From positions 11,775-75,774 of the forward strand of contig CAPAOL010000012.1 in NCBI GenBank assembly GCA_948579315.1: 64,000 bases of DNA, in the 5' to 3' direction. The translations under genes were made by a program, and so were the position numbers. The DNA comes from an uncultured Phocaeicola sp. (GTDB lineage Bacteria > Bacteroidota > Bacteroidia > Bacteroidales > Bacteroidaceae). Each line of letters begins with the position of its first letter. Position 1 is the first letter of the stretch. The notes under the pieces were generated by a model. That model made no database searches, was not told the origin of the DNA, and saw only the letters and a list, made by a program, of their open reading frames with translations. Below, piece after piece: positions 9,939-18,204 of this stretch.

Positions 9939-12707
9939 TTAGAAACTTATTTTTAAACCTGCATTCATTCTCACGCCATAATATTCTGCCTGCATAGTAC
10001 GATCCTTCGTTCCCTGGTAATAACGGAGCGGCTGGTTCAGCAGATTGTTCGCCTCAGCATAAAAGGTCATTTTCACCTTCTTGCCAAAGGTATAACTGGC
10101 GTTCACATCCATATAGTTCACAGCATCATAATATCTGTCATAAAATGTACTTGGGCCCATTTCATCGATAAAATCAGATGCAAAGTTATAGCTCAGGCGC
10201 ACATTCAAGCCTCCTTTTTCAAAGTAAAGAGAGGCATTCGCCGTATGCTCGGGAGACCCCGGCAAACTCAACCCGCTCTCGTTCTCACGTCCTTCGAAGT
10301 TAAAGTCCTCCACGCGTGAGTGCGTATAAGTATAGGTTCCATAGAAACCCACATACTTCAAGGCCGGAGCAATGAAGCCGAAATCACGCTGATAAGAAAA
10401 TTCCAATCCCCACAGATTAGCATTTCCTGCATTCTTGGGCTGAGTGAAACGGGTATATTCTGTTCCTTGGTATTCATAGTTGGTCAGTACCTGATCTACG
10501 ATGAAATCGTCTATTTTCTTATAGAAAAAACCTGCGCTCACTAAACCTACACTCTTGAAATAATAATCGGCACTCAAATCAAAGTTATAAGAAATAGTCG
10601 GTTTCAAGTCAGAATTACCAATCTTTATTTCATTATCACCACGGTTGATATTCACACTGGGAACCAAAGCTGAATATTTGGGCCGGCTCAAGGTCTGCGT
10701 GTAAGAACCGCGTATCTTGAAATCATCATTTACATCCCATTTCACCAAAATAGAAGGAAGGAAATTCACATAACTGTTGGTCATGCGGCCGGTCTTGGTG
10801 GTCTTATCTGTCTCATCATCATAGTTACGGCCGGTATAACGAAGGGAAGTATGTTCCATACGGAGTCCCGCCATCAGGTTTATATCGGAAGCGAATTTAT
10901 GATCAAACCGCACATACCCGGAACTTACAGTTTCACGAGCCTCAAAGTTCTCAGCCAATTCGGCTTGTACCTGTTCTTTATCGAACTGGGAAGCATCATT
11001 TAAATTCAATCCACCCACATATTCTTTACTGGCAAATGTTCCTACCTGATATTTGTCGCTCGGCATAAACTTATCCGTACTCTGGTCTACCGTATTTTTC
11101 AGGCTGTTGGTCATGAAGGCATCCTCGTCTTTCGGAGTATATTCGTAGAAGTCTATTTCTTTCTCTTTTGTTTTACGTACTACCTTCGCACCGAACTTCA
11201 GTTTAGCTCCATTATTTAAACTGGCCTTGAAATTGGCCGAGAATTTCATATCTTCTTCTTTGATGTCCTCCTGTTGTTCCGTCAGTTCCTTCAAGCTGAA
11301 CTTATCACTCAGTGTCAAAGTAGAACCTGTTCCAGGTGTTGCCAACGGCTGGCGTTCATCACTCAAGTCCATATCAAATTCCTGCTTTTTCAGTTGGAAG
11401 TCAAGATAACGTTCATTAGGGCGTTCTTCCGTAGCTTTTGCATAACTGGCATTCCAATCCATACCGATTGCCCCCCATAAGTGTTCTCCGCCCAAAGCGA
11501 AATCCATGGTACGCTGACGCTCCAGACGGGCATTGCGATTATCGGGAGTACCTGCTTTGGTCTGGATGCGGACTGTGCCTTTTCCGTTCTCATCCAAATC
11601 CTTGATATTGGTACGGTAACGGTTTTCCCAATCGTTACGGTTGTTGAAGATCCCTTTGAAAGTCAATTTATGGTTTTCATTGATATCAAAATCAAAAGCC
11701 GCCGAATAACTTTGACGTTCACGGGTGACAAAGTACTGGCGCATCTGATAATCGCTGACATATACTTTGCCATCTTCATTTTGTTCCCACATGAATTCAG
11801 TATCATAAGAACCGGAAGGAGCATTCTGATAAGAAGCGGAGAGCAGCATGCCCAGTCTGTCATTGAAGAAACGATCGCCGTAAGTGAAACCTAAGTTCAA
11901 CTGGGCTTTCTCGCTGATCCAGTTGTAACCACTTCCCGCTGTAGCATTGATAGTGCGTTTATAAGGAGAATTTTTGGTTACCAGATTGATGGAACCACCG
12001 ATAGCATCGCCGTCCATATCGGGTGTAACGACTTTGCTTACTTCGATGGTCTGAATCATATCGGCAGGAATCAAGTCCAACTGCACGTTACGGGTATCCC
12101 CTTCAGCAGATGGGACACGGTTGCCGTTAATGGTGACGGAGCTTAAATCGGCACTAGTGCCGCGGACCTGTCCGAAACGGGCCTCGCCTTGATCGTATTG
12201 CACATTGATGCCACTGATACGTTTCAATGCATCACCTATGTTTGAGTCGGGAAATTTCCCTACCTGGTCGGCAGATACAACATTAGTGATACCCAGATTA
12301 TTCTTTTGTGTATTGATTGCTTTCTTCTGTCCTTGAAAAGCTCCCTTTACCTGCACTTCCTGCAGTTCCACCCCTTCATTCATCACTATATCTTTTTCTA
12401 AAGTCTTGCCTTCGGGGACGGTAACTTTCATTTCAATGGGACTATAACCTACGTAGGTTACTTTAACTGTGTAAGTTCCGGGTTTCAGATTGGGCAGCGT
12501 ATAAAAACCGTTCACATCACTGATTACTCCGGTTTTCAGATTTTCAACAAAGATGGAAGCACCCGGCAGAATTTGTTTTCCATTGTCTATCACACGTCCG
12601 CGGATAGCGCCTTGCCGGACAATGTTTTCATTTTCCTCGGCAAATGCATTTCCACAAACACCTGCCATCAGCAGCATAAGAGACACAGCTCTAACAACCT
12701 TTTTCAT
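9939..12707 (-). CDS. TonB-dependent receptor with N-terminal carboxypeptidase-regulatory-like domain
   Basis: The 922-residue outer membrane protein has a signal peptide (cleaved near NAFA, residue 23), a CarboxypepD-regulatory-like beta-sandwich (about 33-115, GRVIDNGKQILPGASIFVEN onward), a plug domain (about 130-250, including GKFPDSNIGDALKRISGI) and a 22-strand barrel ending in an aromatic-rich C-terminus (KISF). It would import a ligand using TonB energy. There is no SusD-like partner next to it; the partner is the acid phosphatase gene downstream. A -7 element TACTTTTG lies at 12744-12737. Substrate unknown, possibly a phosphorylated compound. Confidence 0.9.
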   Translation of the reverse strand: MKKVVRAVSLMLLMAGVCGNAFAEENENIVRQGAIRGRVIDNGKQILPGASIFVENLKTGVISDVNGFYTLPNLKPGTYTVKVTYVGYSPIEMKVTVPEGKTLEKDIVMNEGVELQEVQVKGAFQGQKKAINTQKNNLGITNVVSADQVGKFPDSNIGDALKRISGINVQYDQGEARFGQVRGTSADLSSVTINGNRVPSAEGDTRNVQLDLIPADMIQTIEVSKVVTPDMDGDAIGGSINLVTKNSPYKRTINATAGSGYNWISEKAQLNLGFTYGDRFFNDRLGMLLSASYQNAPSGSYDTEFMWEQNEDGKVYVSDYQMRQYFVTRERQSYSAAFDFDINENHKLTFKGIFNNRNDWENRYRTNIKDLDENGKGTVRIQTKAGTPDNRNARLERQRTMDFALGGEHLWGAIGMDWNASYAKATEERPNERYLDFQLKKQEFDMDLSDERQPLATPGTGSTLTLSDKFSLKELTEQQEDIKEEDMKFSANFKASLNNGAKLKFGAKVVRKTKEKEIDFYEYTPKDEDAFMTNSLKNTVDQSTDKFMPSDKYQVGTFASKEYVGGLNLNDASQFDKEQVQAELAENFEARETVSSGYVRFDHKFASDINLMAGLRMEHTSLRYTGRNYDDETDKTTKTGRMTNSYVNFLPSILVKWDVNDDFKIRGSYTQTLSRPKYSALVPSVNINRGDNEIKIGNSDLKPTISYNFDLSADYYFKSVGLVSAGFFYKKIDDFIVDQVLTNYEYQGTEYTRFTQPKNAGNANLWGLEFSYQRDFGFIAPALKYVGFYGTYTYTHSRVEDFNFEGRENESGLSLPGSPEHTANASLYFEKGGLNVRLSYNFASDFIDEMGPSTFYDRYYDAVNYMDVNASYTFGKKVKMTFYAEANNLLNQPLRYYQGTKDRTMQAEYYGVRMNAGLKISF

Positions 12708-13264
12708 ATACTTTTTTATGCGTTATAAATCTGCTGCAAAAGTAGATGGGTCAGGTTTCTTGAGAGTTACACTCTATTAAAGGTTTCGTGACAAAGGAGT
12801 TTCATTCCTGTTACAAGATATTCGGTGCAAGACGACGGATACAAAGCATGGACAAGGCTTACAAAACAGCAGAGTAAGATTTTTCTTACTCATGCGATCA
12901 CTCTTTCGTAACTTTTGAAAAGGAACAGGTATAATATGATTAAGAAAGAAATACTTTCACAGATTATCGTAATGCTGTTATCCTTGCTATGGGTAAATGC
13001 ACTGCTATCTGGATCCATAGGGAACTTACCGGACAGAAGAAATCTCTCCGGACACAAAAAAAGAAGCTGACAGTCCGGATTATCTGGTTGAACTGTCAAC
13101 TTTTCGACTACAAGCCTGAGAAACCGTTCTCTTTTGACCCTGCTACAATTTATAACTATAATCTTTTGTATTGAAAATCACATAAATATCCTAAACAAAC
13201 ACCCCCTTCAATAATTTTTAAATGACACTTTTTCCCACGACTGCTTATATAAATCGATCATTAG
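12708..13264. other. 557-bp gap with no convincing gene
   Basis: The first 40 bp hold the TonB-dependent receptor promoter. A 44-codon plus-strand frame at 12936-13070 starts MIKKEILSQIIVMLLSLL and looks like a signal peptide followed by an abrupt end; reading on in the neighbouring frame continues to 13174. This could be the remnant of a small exported protein, or chance. No RNA gene or strong hairpin is seen. Confidence 0.3.
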
Positions 13265-13744
13265 CTAATTCATCATACAAAGCCGCCATCCACCCAAATA
13301 ATTCATCAGCTTAAAATACCAACTACTAGTTGCAATAGGTGTTCCACTTTCTCCTTTCTGCATAACAATCGTGCACTTCACCTCGTTTTTAACAGGAGTA
13401 TAGAACTTTATATAATCTATCTTATAACTTAATACAGGAAAAGATTCCATCATTTTTGCGACTTGATGCAATTCATTGTTATCCAATTGAATAGGTTCAT
13501 TCCAAACATCTGCCGAATCGGCTTTATAAAGCATAGCTGCGGCAGATTCCAGCTGACCATTTTTCGCATATTCCATAAATTGATTTATTAGGTTTGTTAT
13601 CAAAACCGTATCAACTTCCGTTAGATGAGCTACAAATTCATTAATACTCTTCTCTTCTTTGCTTTGCACCTTCTGTTTTCCTGATTGACAAGAAAAGGTT
13701 GTTAATAAAACAGTCAACAATAAAATAAATTTCAGTTTTTTCAT
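13265..13744 (-). CDS. Small lipoprotein, function unknown
   Basis: The 159-residue protein has a signal peptide with a lipobox ending in Cys19 (LTTFSC). The residues after the Cys (QSGKQKV) are not acidic, so it more likely stays on the periplasmic side than on the surface. The middle (about 35-110) is helical; the end (KCTIVMQKGES to GGWRLCMMN) looks like a small alpha+beta fold such as found in SnoaL/DUF4878-like proteins, but I do not recognise it with confidence. It lies beyond the terminator of the large lipoprotein gene upstream and so is probably transcribed on its own. Confidence 0.6.
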   Translation of the reverse strand: MKKLKFILLLTVLLTTFSCQSGKQKVQSKEEKSINEFVAHLTEVDTVLITNLINQFMEYAKNGQLESAAAMLYKADSADVWNEPIQLDNNELHQVAKMMESFPVLSYKIDYIKFYTPVKNEVKCTIVMQKGESGTPIATSSWYFKLMNYLGGWRLCMMN

Positions 13745-13763
13745 TTCATTCTTTCCTCCTATT

Positions 13764-13794
13764 AAAAAAGGCCAGCCACTATGAATGGCCGGCC
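13764..13794 (-). terminator. Rho-independent terminator after the S-layer-like gene
   Basis: On the minus strand GGCCGGCCA, a 7-base loop and TGGCTGGCC form a 9-bp stem with one mismatch, followed by TTTTTT. It lies 34 bp past the stop codon of the large lipoprotein gene and separates it from the small lipoprotein gene. Confidence 0.8.
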
Positions 13795-13827
13795 CTTATT
13801 TAAATTAAACTCAAAGTTATTACAATA

Positions 13828-16800
13828 TTAGTTCTGAATAGTCTTATTGATATTCAAATCAACTTCGGTATAGATAGTACCCCACTTATAAGTAACTTCC
13901 AGCGGAACGCGGATTGTAAACTTACCTAAAGTAGTACCATTATTGTAATAATAGAATTTACCATTATCGCCAACCTTCAGAGCAGTAAATACATTGGTTG
14001 TAGATTTATCTTCACCGAAATACAATTTTACATTCTTCGTTACAGAAGATAATTTAGTAGAACCTAATGTTCCACCATTCAAAGTTGTTGTAGCGTTTTC
14101 AATATCAGCAGCAACTTTAGTTACGCCATAAAATCCATAGAAATTATATTTCTTACCATCATCACCAGTAGTATCTTCTGCTTTATCAAAATACTTGTCT
14201 CTCCAATCAATCAGATTCAAGGTCAAGCCTGCAATAGAAGCACCATTAGTAGCATCAATTAATTCATCTACATCTGACGGATCTACTGATACAGGACGCA
14301 AATATTTAGCATAGAATACGTTGTTACCCAAAGCATAATCTACATAATCGCAGTTAGCAGCATTAATTTGCAATTTAGCAGTAAATGTCTGGTCTTGTCC
14401 CAGCAAGTTGTGATCTGCATTGTTCAAAATATCTTTTGCAAAATCATTTTCTTGATATTCCATCACTGTTCCAGCAAGAACAACAACTGCTTTTGTTACA
14501 GCGTTATTAGTAGCTTGTAGAGTTTTTCCATCAGCAGATACAGTGATATCATATTGAGCACCAGAAGCACCATTCACGACATAAGCAGTTCCCTTCTTAG
14601 TCAAATGATCTTGAGGGTTAGCAAATACAACTTCCTTAGTCAACTTATCATTAGCAAATGCAGGATAAGTAGCGTCACTTGTCACGGTAATCACATTACC
14701 AGTGAAAGTATTCAAGATTTCGCTATCAAATGTACAATCATTAGAGTTATCGCTAACAACTTGATGAACATTAGCATGGATATCTGAATAACCAGAACCT
14801 GCTACAGCACCGTTCTTTTCATACCAATATTTATCAATCTTAGCAGAGTTTTCAATGGTACCATTAGGAGTAAAGTTCAAAGGACTAGGAGTCCAAGTGA
14901 AAGTAACATATACATATTGATATACACCTTCAGATACTTCATAGCTATAACGTACATTTACTGCAATACTCTTAGCACCAGCCTTAAAGATGTGATATGC
15001 CTGATTATTCTTAACTACCCAAGTCAAAACTTCAGTCATTTCATCCGCCGGATCCCAATTAGTCTGTGAAACCACACCAACCGGAGTAGTAACAGCCTTA
15101 GAATCAACAGTAATTCCATCATACTGAGTAGCATTTACCAAAGCTTGTTGCTCTACGTCTTCTACAGCACCATCCAATTTGAAATTCTTATGGAATTCAT
15201 CCTTAGAAATACCAATTTCTTCCAATTGAGCCAGAATCTGTTCTTCAACTTGATGCCATGACAAACCAAGTTTAGTCTCTGTTTCTGTACAATCAACAGT
15301 ATAACCATTGGCAAATGGGAAATTCGGGGTCAATACAACTTCATTCTGATTAGCAGTATCGGTAATCTTGAATTTTAAATAACCAACAGAAGCTATTTTT
15401 CCGCTAATAGTATCAGTCAAGATAACACGAACCAACGGTTCACGATCTTTTGTAGCTTTATTCTGAGTAAATCCCCAAGGTTGCTGCTTACCACCACTTG
15501 TCATCTGAGGACGAATAACAGAACCCTTCAATGCAGCATGAGCACTTTCTGAAGTTTCGTTATTACCTTTATGATAACCAACTAATTCGTAAGAATATTT
15601 GAAACCATATTTTTCTACAGTACCATCAGCAGCACGAACATCCCATTTTGAATGTGTACCTTCTTTATCTATATTAGTTCTGTGAGTATTGACCAAACGA
15701 GCAATATCGATACCATTGCTGTTCCAGACAATCTTGCAAACATGTTCATTATCAGCAATAGCTTCAGCAGCAGTTGTAAACAAGTGGCGGTCATTTGCAT
15801 GAATACTATCTACAGCTGCCAATACCAAGTCCTTGTAATAAGCAGCCTTAACAGCAGCATAATCAGAAGTAACAACGGTATCCCCCTTACTTACTTGCAA
15901 AGCTAATACAGTTACTTGCTCATCATTTTCAATGTTCTTAATATCAGCATCTGTAAAATGAGCATTTACAGTCAATATACCCTTGGGGGCCTTACCGTTT
16001 GTAACATTAGTTTTTACTACTTTCGGAGCTGTCGCAGCAGAACGAGTATAATTCTTGTCATAACGCAAGAAAGTATATGCTTTTACATCACCTGGAACTT
16101 TCGCTACGGTAGGATTTACATGATAATCAGCTACCAAGTCCGGAATCATTGTAGTTGCTTCACCTACAACAGGAGCATCCTTATCATAATTTCCATCTGC
16201 ATCTACTTTAGCTACTGTCAAGGTTTTATAATTAAGACCAATAGCTTCCATTGCTTCAATACCCTGATAATAGAATGCAGGTTGGAATACTAACGCCTTC
16301 AAATCAGCAACCAAAGAGAATGTAGCAGATTTTCCATCTAGTTCAATGACATAGCCAATCACCTCACCAGTTTCTTCATCTTTCACTTCTGTAATAGAGC
16401 CAACGCTTTGAGGTTTCTCTACACCTGAGATTTTTACATCTCCATAATACAGATAGCCATTGTTCCACTTCAACAAAGTAGGATCAAATGCCGCAGGAGC
16501 ATCAGTTGTAGGCAGGGGTGCTTCAGAAACGACCTTGTCACCATCTAACAACTGTATCTTACCATCTACAACTTTCAAAGAGTAAGTGGGAAGTTCAGCA
16601 GGCATCGGAAGTTGGAAAGTTTCACCGTTACCGCCGGTAACAGTCAACTTACCTGTTGCCGCATCATACTTGACAGCTGTGACATATTTTCCAGCTGCGG
16701 CCTGTAATTCAGACAAATCTTTAGTCAGCTTGTCCACTTTCTCGTTCAAGCTGTCGATGTCATCATCATAGTCCTTACAAGATACAAATGTTCCTGTCGA

Positions 16801-16851
16801 GGTAACCATCAAGGCACCAAACAGGATTGCACTTAAAAACTTTTTGTTCAT
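13828..16851 (-). CDS. Large surface lipoprotein, S-layer-like
   Basis: The 1007-residue protein begins MNKKFLSAILFGALMVTS and has a lipobox ending at Cys25. The Cys is followed by KDYDDD, an acidic signal that in Bacteroides directs lipoproteins to the cell surface. A short coiled coil (about 33-52, SLNEKVDKLTKDLSELQ) comes next, then beta-rich repeats with no catalytic motif I can see. This architecture is typical of abundant Bacteroides surface lipoproteins, including phase-variable S-layer proteins of B. thetaiotaomicron (known family context). It lies 44 bp downstream of the AraC-type gene, in line with the invertible promoter, and has its own terminator. Surface coat is inference. Confidence 0.72.
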   Translation of the reverse strand: MNKKFLSAILFGALMVTSTGTFVSCKDYDDDIDSLNEKVDKLTKDLSELQAAAGKYVTAVKYDAATGKLTVTGGNGETFQLPMPAELPTYSLKVVDGKIQLLDGDKVVSEAPLPTTDAPAAFDPTLLKWNNGYLYYGDVKISGVEKPQSVGSITEVKDEETGEVIGYVIELDGKSATFSLVADLKALVFQPAFYYQGIEAMEAIGLNYKTLTVAKVDADGNYDKDAPVVGEATTMIPDLVADYHVNPTVAKVPGDVKAYTFLRYDKNYTRSAATAPKVVKTNVTNGKAPKGILTVNAHFTDADIKNIENDEQVTVLALQVSKGDTVVTSDYAAVKAAYYKDLVLAAVDSIHANDRHLFTTAAEAIADNEHVCKIVWNSNGIDIARLVNTHRTNIDKEGTHSKWDVRAADGTVEKYGFKYSYELVGYHKGNNETSESAHAALKGSVIRPQMTSGGKQQPWGFTQNKATKDREPLVRVILTDTISGKIASVGYLKFKITDTANQNEVVLTPNFPFANGYTVDCTETETKLGLSWHQVEEQILAQLEEIGISKDEFHKNFKLDGAVEDVEQQALVNATQYDGITVDSKAVTTPVGVVSQTNWDPADEMTEVLTWVVKNNQAYHIFKAGAKSIAVNVRYSYEVSEGVYQYVYVTFTWTPSPLNFTPNGTIENSAKIDKYWYEKNGAVAGSGYSDIHANVHQVVSDNSNDCTFDSEILNTFTGNVITVTSDATYPAFANDKLTKEVVFANPQDHLTKKGTAYVVNGASGAQYDITVSADGKTLQATNNAVTKAVVVLAGTVMEYQENDFAKDILNNADHNLLGQDQTFTAKLQINAANCDYVDYALGNNVFYAKYLRPVSVDPSDVDELIDATNGASIAGLTLNLIDWRDKYFDKAEDTTGDDGKKYNFYGFYGVTKVAADIENATTTLNGGTLGSTKLSSVTKNVKLYFGEDKSTTNVFTALKVGDNGKFYYYNNGTTLGKFTIRVPLEVTYKWGTIYTEVDLNINKTIQN

Positions 16852-16895
16852 AATAGAAAAACTTTAAATTTATAAATTTAAAAAACTAAAATTGA

Positions 16896-17435
16896 TTATA
16901 CATAAATCATTGATTCTAAGAGCGAATTATTCTGTTCTCGAGCTAGAAAGCGCAAAGGAGACATTCCGACTATTTTACTAAAAGAGGCATAAAAAGCACT
17001 TCTAGAGGCAAAGCCACATCGCTGTGGGAGTTCTTCTAATGAACATTTCCCAGCATGGAGTAACTCTTTGGCATATTCCACACGGTAAGTATTCAGCAAC
17101 TCCTTCAAATTGCAGTTGAAATACTTGTTTACCACATTCGACAGGTAAGTTTGGTTGGTGTCTATCATAACGCTAAACTTTTTCAAAGAAAGCTCCGAAT
17201 CCAAAAAAACTTGCTTTATTTCAAGGTTATACAATATACATTTATATAGGGCACAATCCACCTTTCTCCCTTCAGTCCCCTTATTGGCGAACTGTAGTTC
17301 CCACTGGCGTTCAGCAGCCTTAAGAAGCAGGCTTTTCTGCCTATTCGAAGTAGCAGTCCGTCTGTGTCGTCTCAAGAATAGATAGTCCATATTTTTATTT
17401 ACTTTTAATCTTCGCTTTAACATCTTCACAACCAT
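16896..17435 (-). CDS. AraC-type helix-turn-helix regulator
   Basis: The 179-residue protein has a basic N-terminus (1-30) and an AraC/XylS DNA-binding domain at about 78-170: the first HTH (SLKKFSVMIDTNQTYLSNVVNK) and second HTH (CSLEELPQRCGFASRSAFYASF) followed by the SPLRF signature (GMSPLRFLA). There is no ligand-binding or receiver domain. The start codon is only 33 bp from the edge of inverted repeat A, so the gene would be the first read when the 17.5-kb switch is inverted. It is probably a co-transcribed regulator of the downstream S-layer-like gene. A shorter form starting at the in-frame Met16 is possible. Confidence 0.82.
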   Translation of the reverse strand: MVVKMLKRRLKVNKNMDYLFLRRHRRTATSNRQKSLLLKAAERQWELQFANKGTEGRKVDCALYKCILYNLEIKQVFLDSELSLKKFSVMIDTNQTYLSNVVNKYFNCNLKELLNTYRVEYAKELLHAGKCSLEELPQRCGFASRSAFYASFSKIVGMSPLRFLAREQNNSLLESMIYV

Positions 17436-17467
17436 ACATTATTATATGGCGTGTCATCAGTTATACG

Positions 17468-17503
17468 ATAGATCTCTTATTAAGAGATATATAAGAGATC
17501 TAT
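17468..17503. repeat. Inverted repeat site A of the 17.5-kb DNA switch
   Basis: The core CTCTTATTAAGAG (17474-17486) is a palindrome apart from its central T. The 22 bases 17472-17493 are repeated exactly in inverse orientation at 17654-17675. Site A also has an outer perfect 13-bp inverted repeat (ATAGATCTCTTAT at 17468-17480 against ATAAGAGATCTAT at 17491-17503), so the half-site occurs three times. This is the expected form of a recombinase crossover site. Confidence 0.8.
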
Positions 17504-17653
17504 AACACATTATAAATCAACAAAATACATTCACACAAGAATACTTTGAAAGACTAAATCATGTATTCAGAAAACGTTTTTTTTGAATCAATTATTAAAT
17601 TTCCTTGCTAAATTGTTCTAATTCTCAAAACTTTGCTTAAATTTGCGACAAAA
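17494..17653 (+). promoter_or_regulatory. Invertible promoter segment, currently facing away from AraC/S-layer genes (OFF)
   Basis: The 160 bp between sites A and B contain TTG (17613-17615), a 22-base spacer and TAAATTTG (17638-17645) on the plus strand, close to the Bacteroidota consensus. No equally good promoter is present on the minus strand of the segment. As written the promoter points rightward. Inversion between the repeats would place the -7 element near 17495-17509 on the minus strand, reading into the AraC-type gene that starts at 17435 with a leader of about 60 bases. Confidence 0.75.
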
Positions 17654-17675
17654 TATATATCTCTTAATAAGAGAT
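17654..17675. repeat. Inverted repeat site B of the 17.5-kb DNA switch
   Basis: The core is CTCTTAATAAGAG (17661-17673), the reverse complement of the site A core, with the single asymmetric central base reversed. The 22-base identity with site A is perfect. Beyond it the flanks diverge. Confidence 0.8.
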
Positions 17676-17839
17676 ATATAATATTCCAACTTAGTATTTT
17701 TTCTATAAAGTTCTTGTAATAAGAGGATTATCTCCAAAATCAAAGAATAAAACCCAAGTAAACTTTGCCTTTTCTTTTATTCAAGTTTGTCTATTAAAAA
17801 ATAGTTGTATCAGCTATAATTCACATAAAAAAACAAACC

Positions 17840-17855
17840 TATGACAATTGTCATA
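17840..17855. repeat. 16-bp perfect palindrome
   Basis: TATGACAATTGTCATA is its own reverse complement. It lies between the DNA switch and the recombinase gene, in the path of the OFF-state transcript, and could be an operator or simply an AT-rich coincidence. Confidence 0.4.
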
Positions 17856-17927
17856 TTACGGAAAAATATTGAATATTTGGAAGCTGATATTTTTTTCATA
17901 ACAAATAGGTGGACGAAAACAGCATAA
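17841..17927 (+). CDS. Possible 28-residue ORF in the OFF-state transcript
   Basis: A short frame starts MTIVILRKNIEYLEADIFF and ends before the terminator at 18.17 kb. Its start lies inside the 16-bp palindrome. There is no homology I recognise and the length is within chance; it is listed because the OFF-oriented promoter would transcribe it. Confidence 0.15.
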   Translation: MTIVILRKNIEYLEADIFFITNRWTKTA

Positions 17928-18144
17928 TGGTTTATGGCAATTGTTTCAAAATCTATCTGTAATCCGATTCTCCTTTACTATAAGGTATCTTCTGACAAAA
18001 GATAACAATAAAAAGAGATCATAGGCTGTGCCGACCTTGCAACAAACATATTCAACTCAGCCACATCAGAAAGTGCTATCATCTTTAGAGAGAACAAACA
18101 CACATTTATTAAAAAAATACTAGACACACTGATCCCGTCAAATG

Positions 18145-18176
18145 GAGGATACCTTGTGATATGATATCCTCTTTTT
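18145..18176 (+). terminator. Terminator for rightward transcription from the DNA switch
   Basis: GAGGATA (18145-18151), a 13-base loop and TATCCTC (18165-18171) are followed by TTTTT on the plus strand. It would stop the transcript from the OFF-oriented promoter about 520 bases on, just before it enters the recombinase gene antisense. No plus-strand gene of ordinary size lies upstream, so the terminator itself hints at a real short transcript. Confidence 0.55.
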
Positions 18177-18204
18177 GACAAGAAACAATATCTTTACCCT
18201 ATTA

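Noticed and set aside
12890..13174. Overlapping frames on both strands in the gap before the TonB-dependent receptor.
   Set aside because: They oppose each other, lack family features and have no promoter; at most a decayed small gene on the plus strand.
17978..18181. A 67-codon minus-strand frame between the switch and the recombinase.
   Set aside because: No start signal, no recognisable domain, and it overlaps the terminator hairpin; taken as chance.
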